Source of the DNA: Paenibacillus sp. HB172176
GTDB taxonomy: Bacteria > Bacillota > Bacilli > Paenibacillales > Paenibacillaceae
Assembly (NCBI RefSeq): GCF_011947265.1
Contig: NZ_JAATHD010000014.1
Span: 1 to 64,000, forward strand
Reading direction: 5' to 3'
DNA: 64,000 bases
Shown: one piece after another, positions 42,463 through 50,481 of the stretch
How the letters are laid out: every line of letters starts with the position of its first letter
Numbering within the stretch: the first letter of the stretch is position 1
Notes under the pieces: model-generated
Database searches by the model: none
The model's input: the letters and a program-made list of their open reading frames with translations, nothing else
What the model was told of the DNA's origin: nothing
Position numbers and translations under genes: made by a program

Positions 42463-43122
42463 TTACGGCTGAGGCGGCTGCCCGCTCGCCTTGCGCAGCT
42501 CGTTCGCCAGCCTGTTGAATTCGGCGCGCGCTTCCCCAACCTCGGTTGCCATATACGCGGCGCTCAGAAACAAAATGATATGATTCGCATCCTCCGGCGA
42601 TAGCATAGGCTCCTCCTCCTTCATATAACCGTCTACCTTCTCGACGAATGCCTTCCATCCGTCCCAATGGCCGTCTTCATTCATCAGACGGGGACAATTT
42701 TTGCCGCTCCAATCATAATGTCTGCGAAGCCGATCGGTTCCCCAGCCTCTCTCCGTAAGCATGGAAGCAATAAGCTCGGCCGCAAGCTCGACTGTCCGGT
42801 CGTAATTGCCGCTTTCGCAAATTTCGATGCCGATCGAAGTCATATTGCCGCTGCTCGCGCCGCTGCCGTCGCCGGCATGCCAGGCGTTCTCGCCGAGCGG
42901 AATGCATTCGATCGCTTCCTTCTCGTCGATCACAATATGGAAGGAGGCCGTAGCCGTATTGGATGGATTGGTCAGCCAATTGCGCTCGTTGCGCGCCGTG
43001 CTCGTGGGGTTGGCCGTATTATGAATCGTCAGCGTCGTCGCGTGAAGCGGATGTCCGGGCCTGCGGTTGTGAGGGGTTGTCAGAGGAATATGATCGATTA
43101 CATAATCAATCACCGTCTTCAC
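42463..43122 (-). CDS. N-acetylmuramoyl-L-alanine amidase (type 2)
   Basis: 219 residues. Amidase_2 zinc ligands: TIHNTAN (His34), RHYDWSGKNCP (His and Cys). Active-site segment FHIVIDEKEA. No signal peptide is evident, so export may be by a holin or during lysis, as in BlyA-type prophage enzymes. Cleaves the amide between MurNAc and L-Ala. Confidence 0.85.
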   Translation of the reverse strand: MKTVIDYVIDHIPLTTPHNRRPGHPLHATTLTIHNTANPTSTARNERNWLTNPSNTATASFHIVIDEKEAIECIPLGENAWHAGDGSGASSGNMTSIGIEICESGNYDRTVELAAELIASMLTERGWGTDRLRRHYDWSGKNCPRLMNEDGHWDGWKAFVEKVDGYMKEEEPMLSPEDANHIILFLSAAYMATEVGEARAEFNRLANELRKASGQPPQP

Positions 43123-43209
43123 TCCCTTCCTGATGTCTTTACTCTATTCTATTCCGTCATTCGCCGAAGGGAGCGGGCTTTTGCATTGGGAGACATCGGG
43201 CTCCTCGCG

Positions 43210-43983
43210 CTAAGTCTCGAGGGTGACCGCCCTGGCATCGCCGTCCCACGTGACTTGAAGGCCCAAGACGCCCGCCAATTCCCTTACTTTTACATAGCCC
43301 GTTGATTCTACGAGAATAGTGTCGAGCTCATTCCCGTTGACGGTCGCCTTGCTCCCCGTCCAGTTAATGAGCGCCCCCAGCTTCTCGCCAATCGATCGCG
43401 CGGGAATCCAGGTCGTGCCATTCACCAAATCCCCCTCTCCGATAACCGCTCTGTCGAACAGGATCGGCACCTGCAGCGCCTTGTCGAAGTTGCCAATGAC
43501 TGGCGACGCCTTGGTCATGACATCGTATTTTTTCAACTTATACTGATTGATGATCGCAATAAGCTTCGTCGCGTAAGCCGGGTCGGTCGCATAGCCGCAG
43601 GCAAGCAGCATCTGCGCCTGCGTCTCCGGCGTTCCCGCCTTGCGCACCCGTTCATAGCGCGGAGCGCTCAGCAGCAAATCCAGATCCTTGTAGAAATGAT
43701 AGAGACTCTTATACGCCCGGAAAGCCCCCCTTGTCGGCACGCTTTGCTCCCCCACGTACTCCCATGTCCCCTTTACGATCGCATCGCCGTACCAATAGGC
43801 ATTCGGAATACCGCTGCCCACCTTAATGCCCGCAAGATTGTTCCAGCTATTCAGCTCCCCTCCTGTTTCGAGCAAACTCTGCGCGAGCCTGACCGAAGGA
43901 AACATCGGTGATCCCTCCTTCCTTACGGTCAAGACTATTGGCAAAATGCTGTTAAAAAACTGATCTCTCGTCATAGCAGCCAT
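43210..43983 (-). CDS. Endo-beta-N-acetylglucosaminidase with stalk domain
   Basis: 257 residues from the ATG at 43983 (AAGGAG). LytG/FlgJ-like glucosaminidase domain: SVRLAQSLLETGGELNSWNN (catalytic Glu), AGIKVGSG, DLDLLLSAPRYERVR, GYATDPAYATKL. The last 80 residues are a copper-amine-oxidase-type stalk domain (GTTWIPARSIGEKLGA). Peptidoglycan remodelling. Follows the amidase. Confidence 0.85.
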   Translation of the reverse strand: MAAMTRDQFFNSILPIVLTVRKEGSPMFPSVRLAQSLLETGGELNSWNNLAGIKVGSGIPNAYWYGDAIVKGTWEYVGEQSVPTRGAFRAYKSLYHFYKDLDLLLSAPRYERVRKAGTPETQAQMLLACGYATDPAYATKLIAIINQYKLKKYDVMTKASPVIGNFDKALQVPILFDRAVIGEGDLVNGTTWIPARSIGEKLGALINWTGSKATVNGNELDTILVESTGYVKVRELAGVLGLQVTWDGDARAVTLET

Positions 43984-44092
43984 ACCCTCGCTCCTTCGCA
44001 TATTCATAGTGTTGTATCCTCTCAAACTTCCTTGTGAAGTGACGAAGAACATTCGATAGAATATGTGTATGCGGCTTTCGAGCCAAACGAAA

Positions 44093-44120
44093 CGGCTTCT
44101 TGTCCAAGGACAAGAAGCCG
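44093..44120. other. Isolated hairpin between divergent genes
   Basis: CGGCTTCTTGTCC and GGACAAGAAGCCG form a perfect stem with a 2-nt apex. Neither direction has a gene that would need terminating here except readthrough from the glucosaminidase promoter region; the minus direction has a U-rich tail. Function unclear. Confidence 0.4.
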
Positions 44121-44254
44121 TCGGCTTATGCTTCGTACAGAACCCGGCGCCCTTCCTTCAAAGCTTCAGGCCAAAAGATGCATCGCACACCACAGGCGTT
44201 TCCCTAATAGAATGGTAGGGATGAGCGATTCAAGAATGAAGGGATGAGCGTTCC

Positions 44255-45325
44255 ATGATCAGCATCAGCTTATGCATGATTGTCCGCAACGAGGAGGACA
44301 GCCTCGGCCGCTGCCTCTCATCCGTCGCCGATATCGCGGATGAAATCATCATTGTCGATACAGGCTCCGAGGATCGGACGAAGGAAATTGCCGCTTCTTA
44401 CGGCGCAAAGATTTATGATTTTGAATGGATTGACGATTTCGGCGCGGCCCGCAATTACAGCTTCGCCCAGGCGACCAAGGAATACATTCTGTGGCTGGAC
44501 GCGGATGATGTGTTCGAGTTGAAGGACCAGCTTCTCCTGCGGGAGCTCAAAGCGCGCACGCCCTTCGATTATGACAGCGTGTCAATGAACTATCATCTCT
44601 CCTTCGACGAAGAAGGCAATCCCGTGTACAGCCTGCGACGGAACCGCCTGGTCCGCCGCGACCGCGGCTTCCGCTGGATCGGTCCCGTTCACGAATATTT
44701 GGCCGTCTACGGAAATATCCATCACAGCGATGTCTCCGTAACGCATCGCAAGGAGCGCCAGCACACGGCGCGCAACCTCAATATTTATTTGAAGCGCCAG
44801 GAGAAGGGAGAAGTTTTCTCGCCGCGCGATCAATATTACTTCGCCAACGAGCTTCGCGATCATGCCCGGCTGCAAGAGGCTGCGGACAGATATGAGCAGT
44901 TCCTCCAATCGGGCCGCGGCTGGGTGGAAGACGAGATTGCTGCCTGCATCAAGCAGGCGAACTGCTACGGACGGATGCTGCAGAAGGATAAGCAGATCCT
45001 CTCTCTGCTCCGCACGCTGAGCTATGCGACACCGCGCGCCGAATTCTGCTGCGAGCTGGGCAAAGCGTTTCTTGATCAAAAACGGTATGAAGAGGCCATC
45101 TATTGGTTCTCCCTCGTCCCGACGCTGGAGCGTCCGAACAATCACATGGGCACGACGGACAACGCTTCATGGACCTGGCTGCCCCATCTGCAGCTGACCG
45201 TCTGCTACGACAAGATCGGCCGCCGGGACAAAGCGATTGAGCATCACGAGCTGGCCAAAGGCTTTAATCCAAGTCATCCAAGCATCGTATACAACGACAA
45301 CTATTTCAAGAAAACGCGGGGATAA
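44255..45325 (+). CDS. Glycosyltransferase family 2 with TPR tail
   Basis: 356 residues. GT-A fold: ISLCMIVRNEEDSL, EIIIVDTGSEDRT, then LWLDADDVFEL (DxD metal site) in residues 1-100. The C-terminal 150 residues have TPR-like helices. Resembles SunS-type and other tetratricopeptide glycosyltransferases. Substrate unknown. Confidence 0.85.
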   Translation: MISISLCMIVRNEEDSLGRCLSSVADIADEIIIVDTGSEDRTKEIAASYGAKIYDFEWIDDFGAARNYSFAQATKEYILWLDADDVFELKDQLLLRELKARTPFDYDSVSMNYHLSFDEEGNPVYSLRRNRLVRRDRGFRWIGPVHEYLAVYGNIHHSDVSVTHRKERQHTARNLNIYLKRQEKGEVFSPRDQYYFANELRDHARLQEAADRYEQFLQSGRGWVEDEIAACIKQANCYGRMLQKDKQILSLLRTLSYATPRAEFCCELGKAFLDQKRYEEAIYWFSLVPTLERPNNHMGTTDNASWTWLPHLQLTVCYDKIGRRDKAIEHHELAKGFNPSHPSIVYNDNYFKKTRG

Positions 45326-45348
45326 GACGCCTTGCCGTCTTATCCGCG
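45316..45348 (+). terminator. Terminator overlapping the glycosyltransferase stop
   Basis: CGCGGGATAAGACG pairs with CGTCTTATCC-GCG; the stop codon is in the 5' arm. Confidence 0.5.
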
Positions 45349-45468
45349 AAGGCGCTCGGACAGAAGGAGCGGATAGGGATGCTAAGGCTCTACTCCGACA
45401 TGGATGGCTAGCCGCTGCATAAGAGCATCTTCCGCAAACCGGCAAGATGCCCGTCTCCTTTGCATGCT

Positions 45469-45930
45469 TTATCTTAGCTTTTGTCCGATTTCATTGGTAT
45501 AACGGGTCATTTGTTGAATAATCTCCGTACGAAGCGTTTCCCTGACAATTCCGAATTTATCGTCGTACCCTCTGCAGAAGTAACGGTAGTACAGTATGCC
45601 GTCATTCGTCTCCTCTTCCATAACTTTAATATTTCTGGACTTGAGCTCCCGCTTCAGCGAATAATAATCATTGGACGCCCGATGCATCAAATACTCGAGG
45701 CATCTTATAATGACCGCTTTTAAAGCAAGCTGCGCGGAGCTCACGTCCTCCTGACTTCTCTGAATCATACTAATGACATGCGGATAAATAATGAAATCCC
45801 GAATCATCACCAGTTCTTCCCTGGTCGGTCGTCCTGTCAGCTTCGGCTGACTCCGGTTGTCGTACTGTTGTTGATGCTCGGTCATCAGCATCTTCCCTCC
45901 CCACCGGTTATTGCCGTCGAGCTTGCTCAT
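45469..45930 (-). CDS. Hypothetical protein downstream of the Y-family polymerase
   Basis: 153 residues (ATG at 45930 overlaps the polymerase stop as ATGA; a second good start is at 45891 with GGAGGGAAG). Helical, charged, no recognised domain. Co-transcribed with the SOS-controlled polymerase, so possibly DNA-damage related. Confidence 0.55.
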   Translation of the reverse strand: MSKLDGNNRWGGKMLMTEHQQQYDNRSQPKLTGRPTREELVMIRDFIIYPHVISMIQRSQEDVSSAQLALKAVIIRCLEYLMHRASNDYYSLKRELKSRNIKVMEEETNDGILYYRYFCRGYDDKFGIVRETLRTEIIQQMTRYTNEIGQKLR

Positions 45931-47186
45931 TTGTAATGCCCCCCGATCTGCCCGGCTCGCTCGCGGGCAATTCCGGCTTCCAGCAGCGACGAGGCCCGCA
46001 ATATCGCCGTATCGCCGAAGCGGTCCTTTATCCCGTCCATCGCTCGTTCCAGATCATACGTTTTGGCGCGATCCTCGAACAGATCAAGATACTGAATATC
46101 ATCCTTGGCCAGCTGTGCGAGCGCAACTGTAATGTAGCTGACCGGCATGCCCCCCCAGTACTCGTGAAAGAGGCGCAGAATGGCCGCTCGCAGCTCGCGA
46201 GTCAGATTCGTTGGATAGGGCAGCGTCAATTGCCGGCCGAAGGAATGGGCGTGCAAGCCGTCTGTCTCCCCCAAACCGAGTACGACGACCCGCCCCTGTA
46301 TCCCGATATTGCGGGCGCGCCGGCATACCTCCGCGCATAATTCGAGAAGCACGACCTCGATATCCTCTTTTTTCGTATAGAGCGACGCTCGGAGCGCCTT
46401 CCCGTGGCTTACCGATTTCAGAGCGCCTCGTATGGAAGGCGTAACAGGACTGGGATCGATGCCGCGGGCGGTCTGCCAATAATATTCGGCCTGGATATCG
46501 GACTGCTTGCCCATCATGCGCCGCATTAATCGTTTGAAATCCGGCAATTCCATACGAGCGATGTCGCCAATGGTGTGAATACCCCACATGACAAAACGCC
46601 GCGTCATCCTGGAGGCCACCATAAACATTTGCTGGACGGGCATCGGCCAAAGCTCTTTCTCGATGTTGCTGTGGTCGAGCCTGTAAATGCCGTCCGGATG
46701 GCGTTTGGCGAAATTATCCGTCGCGGTTTTGGCCAGCACCTTCGTGGGGCCTATCCCGACCCTGCTCCAAACTCCCGTCGAAAGCATAATGCGTTGCTGA
46801 ATGTGGCGAGCCGTCTCTTCGGCGGAACCGTACAGGCATTGGCTCCCCGTCACGTCCAGAAATTGTTCGTCAATGCTGTAGGGCTCCACGAGAGGCGTAA
46901 TCGCTTCGAAAATTTCAGTCATTAACAGCGATATCGTGATATAACGCTGCATTCGGGGCCTGATGATGACAAGATCCTTGCAGGCGGCCAATGCTTCGGA
47001 CACGCGACTGGCCGTTGTCACGCCTTGCGCTTTGGCGAGGGGGCATGCCGCCAATATAATGCCGCTTCGACGTTCCGGATCCGCCACGGCTACCGGCATA
47101 TCCTTCAATTCCGGATGCGCCGCCTTCTCGACCGAGGCGTAGAAAGATTGTCCGTCGACCAACAGAATCGACCGCTCAGGACACAT
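45927..47186 (-). CDS. uvrX: Y-family DNA polymerase, UvrX/PolIV-like
   Basis: 419 residues. Catalytic residues: LLVDGQSFYASVE (Asp11) and SIDE at 104-107 (Asp106, Glu107). Thumb and little-finger regions present. Inserts nucleotides opposite lesions. It overlaps the YolD-like gene, which is a usual partner in Firmicutes, and the pair is preceded by two LexA boxes, so it should be damage inducible. Chromosomal rather than part of the element (it lies 4 kb beyond attR). Confidence 0.9.
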   Translation of the reverse strand: MCPERSILLVDGQSFYASVEKAAHPELKDMPVAVADPERRSGIILAACPLAKAQGVTTASRVSEALAACKDLVIIRPRMQRYITISLLMTEIFEAITPLVEPYSIDEQFLDVTGSQCLYGSAEETARHIQQRIMLSTGVWSRVGIGPTKVLAKTATDNFAKRHPDGIYRLDHSNIEKELWPMPVQQMFMVASRMTRRFVMWGIHTIGDIARMELPDFKRLMRRMMGKQSDIQAEYYWQTARGIDPSPVTPSIRGALKSVSHGKALRASLYTKKEDIEVVLLELCAEVCRRARNIGIQGRVVVLGLGETDGLHAHSFGRQLTLPYPTNLTRELRAAILRLFHEYWGGMPVSYITVALAQLAKDDIQYLDLFEDRAKTYDLERAMDGIKDRFGDTAILRASSLLEAGIARERAGQIGGHYK

Positions 47187-47376
47187 GCTGCTTCACTTGC
47201 TCCATCGCAAGCACGCGCTCTCCTCGAAAGGTGCGCGGCAAGCGTTTCGATTCGTCGTACGCGTGCAAGATGCCATTCTCGAACTTCAAGATACGGATGA
47301 CGCGCTGACTGACATGCTGCTGCTGATCCAGGTAAATGATCATGACTTTCCGACCAATCCATTTATCCATTGACAT
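47176..47376 (-). CDS. YolD-like protein
   Basis: 66 residues, SH3-like beta pattern (WIGRKVMIIYLDQQQHVSQR, VIRILKFENGILHAYD). YolD-like genes often precede Y-family polymerase genes and are SOS controlled. The start has GGGAG about nine bases upstream. Confidence 0.75.
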   Translation of the reverse strand: MSMDKWIGRKVMIIYLDQQQHVSQRVIRILKFENGILHAYDESKRLPRTFRGERVLAMEQVKQHVS

Positions 47377-47391
47377 CTCTCTTCACTCCCG

Positions 47392-47434
47392 CGAACGTTT
47401 GTTCTTAATCTATATTAATACGAACAATTGTTCC
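47392..47434 (-). promoter_or_regulatory. Two LexA (DinR) boxes of the SOS operon
   Basis: CGAACGTTTGTTCT (47392-47405) and CGAACAATTGTTCC (47421-47434) both match CGAACRNRYGTTYC closely. They lie 15-60 bp before the YolD-like start, so the operon should be repressed by LexA and induced by DNA damage. Confidence 0.9.
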
Positions 47435-47536
47435 CGCGCAAGAGGTAATCTATACAAATCTTCATATGGGAAAAATTACATCCGCTTCGCTTCGACGCCG
47501 CAAGTCTGCGGCTATCGCGCGATGTCGGGAAAGCGT

Positions 47537-48814
47537 TCAACGCCCCCGCTTTCCTTGGCGCTGAGCCGCAAGCACGGCAAGCTCCAGCTTATTAAGCATG
47601 AGGCCGTATTCATTCGTAATCTCGAAGATAGAAGGAAGGGGAAGCTCGCGGAAATGGGAAAGAGCCTCGGCGGAGCCCGTGAACCAATCTCCCTGCTCGG
47701 GCGGATCGACGGGATGATCCTTCCATGCGTCCGGCAGCCGGGGACTGTAGATAGGCGCCGCTCCCTTCTTCAGATGGCCGCCAAGCAGCTTTTCCTTGTA
47801 GACGCGGCGGGGCGGTTCATGACGAATTGCCTGGAACAGCAAGGGCGCATAATCGGAGCGCGAGCCGGTATGCTTCACCGCAGCCGCAAAGCTGCGAACG
47901 CCCTCCAGGATGCGGGGAATGCCGAAAAGCATCGCATACAGGCTCTTCCCGAACGCAATGCGCTCGGACAAGTTCTCGAAGCTCTCAAGAATGAGTCCGG
48001 AAAGTCGGAGCTCCCTCTCCTCCTCCGTCTTCCCGCTTCCGTAAGGGAAGATCACGCCGTTCAATTGCATGAGCGATTGCAAGCCGAAGAACAACGTCTT
48101 CAGCACGCGCTCCTTGAAGTAGTCGTTGCGCACGACGCGTCGCTCGATATAATGCTGTTCATTGACGATAAGCGCAACGGTGAGAAGGGGCGAATTGCGT
48201 TCATGCCAGAACATGCGCCAGACCGGTCCCATGAAGACGGATACGCCAAAAGAGGGAAGCAGGTGGAAGAGATTGCGGTCCAGCCTCCGGCTCCAATGAT
48301 AGAGCAGCAACTGCGGGTAGGCATCCTGGAAAATAAGCGCGTTGGAGCGCTCCAGCAGAAGGAACACATCCTTGCGCTGCTTCTCGGTCAAAAGCCTGGG
48401 CAGCCATTCTCCCCGCAGATCCGTCATGTTCCAGCCGCCGTTGCGCGAGACCATATGGGCGAGCAGCGCCCAGTGCAGCTCCGGATATTGAAAATAGAGC
48501 GTGCGATAGGCCTCCGTCCGCGTCACATTATTGCGGTTATGCTCGGCGGTCTCCAGACGAATCCGCTCAATCAGCATCGACTCGTCGGGCTTTAACTCCG
48601 GTTTATCCCAGCTTCCCGCGGCTCCCGCCTCCGCCCCAAGCTTTGACCAGGCATGCGCAAGCTTCATCACCGAAGCTTGCGGCAGCCCAAGCGGCTCGGC
48701 GGACTCCAGCATCCTCTCCGAATCGCTCATTGCCTTCCATTTGCCGATCGCGTAGCCGAATGCGGCAATCGGCATCGCCAGCAGCCGGCCCAGCCAGCCT
48801 CCCGAATCCTTCAC
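47537..48814 (-). CDS. DUF2515 family protein (YppC-like)
   Basis: 425 residues from a GTG at 48814 with GAGAGGAGAG upstream (a longer frame with no SD reaches into the SRAP gene and is rejected). Residues 1-25 are a hydrophobic start (WLGRLLAMPIAAFGYAIG). Motif-rich region YFQYPELHWALLAHMVSRNG. Family function unknown; conserved in Bacilli. Confidence 0.75.
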   Translation of the reverse strand: MKDSGGWLGRLLAMPIAAFGYAIGKWKAMSDSERMLESAEPLGLPQASVMKLAHAWSKLGAEAGAAGSWDKPELKPDESMLIERIRLETAEHNRNNVTRTEAYRTLYFQYPELHWALLAHMVSRNGGWNMTDLRGEWLPRLLTEKQRKDVFLLLERSNALIFQDAYPQLLLYHWSRRLDRNLFHLLPSFGVSVFMGPVWRMFWHERNSPLLTVALIVNEQHYIERRVVRNDYFKERVLKTLFFGLQSLMQLNGVIFPYGSGKTEEERELRLSGLILESFENLSERIAFGKSLYAMLFGIPRILEGVRSFAAAVKHTGSRSDYAPLLFQAIRHEPPRRVYKEKLLGGHLKKGAAPIYSPRLPDAWKDHPVDPPEQGDWFTGSAEALSHFRELPLPSIFEITNEYGLMLNKLELAVLAAQRQGKRGR

Positions 48815-48925
48815 CTGTTTCTCTCCTCTCTTGTTACTGTTACTACCATTATCAACGATTACGCATTTCCGCATACTTCGGGGTATAATTAGCCTATTCA
48901 AGCAACTGCGGGAGGTTGAAGAAAG

Positions 48926-49630
48926 ATGTGCGGACGATATACCTTGACGATTACGCTCGAAGAGCTTCTCATGCGATACGGCATTGACGAAACCACCATT
49001 CCCTATTCGCCCAAATATAATATAGCCCCCCGCCAAATGGTGCTTGCAATCGTCCACGACGGCAGCAAGAACAGAATGGGCGAGCTGAGCTGGGGGCTTG
49101 TGCCGCCCTGGGCGGATGATCCGAAGATCGGCTCGGGCATGATTAACGCTCGTGCGGAGACAGCCGCCGCGAAACCGGCCTTCAAGGACGCGCTGAAGCG
49201 CAAGCGCTGCCTTATTCCGGCGGACGGCTTCTATGAGTGGCAGGAGATAGAGCAGAACGGCAAGAAGCGCAAGCAGCCGATGCGCGTCGTCGCAAAGGAC
49301 CGCTCTATCTTCAGCCTCGCCGGATTGTACGAAACCTGGCAATCGCCCGGCGGCGACAAGCTGAGCAGCTGCACGATTCTGACAACAACGCCCAACGAGC
49401 TGATGAAGCCGATTCACGATCGCATGCCGGTTATTGTCCATGAGCGGGACGAAGCGCTCTGGCTCGACCGCAGCGTTCAGGATCCCGCGAGGCTGGAGCG
49501 TCTGTTAGCGCCCTATCCATCTCATGAGCTGGAAGCCTATCCGGTGGAAGCGGCGGTAGGCAACGTCAGGAATGACGACGCCTCGCTGATTGCGCCGCAG
49601 GCAGAAGATGAGCAATTGCGGCTTTGGTAG
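48926..49630 (+). CDS. SRAP-domain abasic-site protection protein (YedK/HMCES family)
   Basis: 234 residues. Cys2 after Met (MCGRYTLT) forms the thiazolidine link to abasic sites; YNIAPRQMV, GLVPPWADDP, and MINARAET with the conserved Asn, and ETW...TTTPNELMKPIHDRMPV with the catalytic His. Protects single-stranded DNA with abasic sites. SD GGGAGG. Divergent from the DUF2515 gene. Confidence 0.9.
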   Translation: MCGRYTLTITLEELLMRYGIDETTIPYSPKYNIAPRQMVLAIVHDGSKNRMGELSWGLVPPWADDPKIGSGMINARAETAAAKPAFKDALKRKRCLIPADGFYEWQEIEQNGKKRKQPMRVVAKDRSIFSLAGLYETWQSPGGDKLSSCTILTTTPNELMKPIHDRMPVIVHERDEALWLDRSVQDPARLERLLAPYPSHELEAYPVEAAVGNVRNDDASLIAPQAEDEQLRLW

Positions 49631-49967
49631 CGACGGCGGAGGTAGCCGACGGCGGAAATGGCTCCTATACGTCACAAACAGAGGCTCACGTCCCTCATCC
49701 GCCTTCTTCCCCTTCTGTTCCGGCCAGCGATTATGATGGAATTTCTCCAGCATATCCACGCCTTATCAACCAACAAGTCCTTATATACTGGAATTTCTCC
49801 CTCATATTCTCACTCAATCGACCCCTATGCCGTGAAACGGCAAAATAAGCAGGAGATAATCCAGTATAAATGCTAAAATCGGCGATTCCCCCGAAATATA
49901 GGGGAGGAATTCCCGTTTAACCGTTTTAGACGGCATTGCTTCGATCTCATCTTCTCAAATCATTGAA

Positions 49968-49997
49968 AATGCCGACCGCATCGAAGCGGTCGGCATT
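49968..49997 (-). terminator. Terminator downstream of spoVIF
   Basis: AATGCCGACCGC pairs with GCGGTCGGCATT, with TTTTC following on the minus strand. The gap 49631-50122 otherwise contains no supported gene; a 39-codon GTG frame with a hydrophobic stretch at about 50143-50024 has no SD. Confidence 0.7.
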
Positions 49998-50122
49998 CAA
50001 GTCAGGCGATGCGTCTCAGGACGAGACCACGGGCGCGTGAGCTGCTGCATAGACGAACAATCCACCCAAGCGCAAACCAGCTAATACAGGCGTCACGAGC
50101 CACGTGGCCGCACAACGGAAGA

Positions 50123-50428
50123 TTAACGAAACATGCCCCACAGCTTGAGCAAATGAAACGTGTTGTTCGGGTCGATCTTCTGCGCCAGGATGAAGGCGAC
50201 GATCTGTTCCTCCTGCGCATCGGTCAGATTCTCCTGCATTATGCCGGCGGCAGACTTCACAAGCTTGCGAACCTTCGACCGATCCTGCAAATCGTATTTC
50301 GTCACATGCCCCAGCAGTTGTCGTATCCGGTCCTTCACTACAGGATTTTTCAGCTTGAGCTTCACACGCTCGACAAGCTGCGGCCGAATGCCGTAATTCT
50401 GATAGCCAGGCGTAATAGACACCTCCAT
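50123..50428 (-). CDS. spoVIF: Stage VI sporulation protein F
   Basis: 101 residues: VTKYDLQDRSKVRKLVKSAA, then EEQIVAFILAQKIDPNNT, as in SpoVIF, a GerE-associated late-spore regulator. Exact start uncertain: an SD-like GGAGGTG lies within the first codons, so initiation may be at the GTG or ATT near 50418 rather than ATG. Confidence 0.75.
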   Translation of the reverse strand: MEVSITPGYQNYGIRPQLVERVKLKLKNPVVKDRIRQLLGHVTKYDLQDRSKVRKLVKSAAGIMQENLTDAQEEQIVAFILAQKIDPNNTFHLLKLWGMFR

Positions 50429-50481
50429 TCGTCAATCCAGTCTAATGAGTAAACTATATGCCGATGAAGGTGAATAGTTGC

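Noticed and set aside
44093..44120. Hairpin as terminator of a missing gene
   Set aside because: No supported gene ends at this point in either direction, so it is listed only as a hairpin.
47336..48595. Long plus-strand open frame antisense to the DUF2515 gene
   Set aside because: It has no SD, basic unnatural composition and lies opposite a conserved gene; it is a shadow of GC-rich codon use. The same holds for the plus-strand frames over prkC (58345-59607) and rsmB (62373-63566).
48815..49441. N-terminal extension of the DUF2515 protein into the SRAP gene
   Set aside because: It would overlap a highly conserved gene on the other strand; the GTG at 48814 has a good SD and begins the conserved part.
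50024..50143. Short hydrophobic GTG frame after spoVIF
   Set aside because: No ribosome binding site and overlap with the end of spoVIF; cannot be distinguished from chance.
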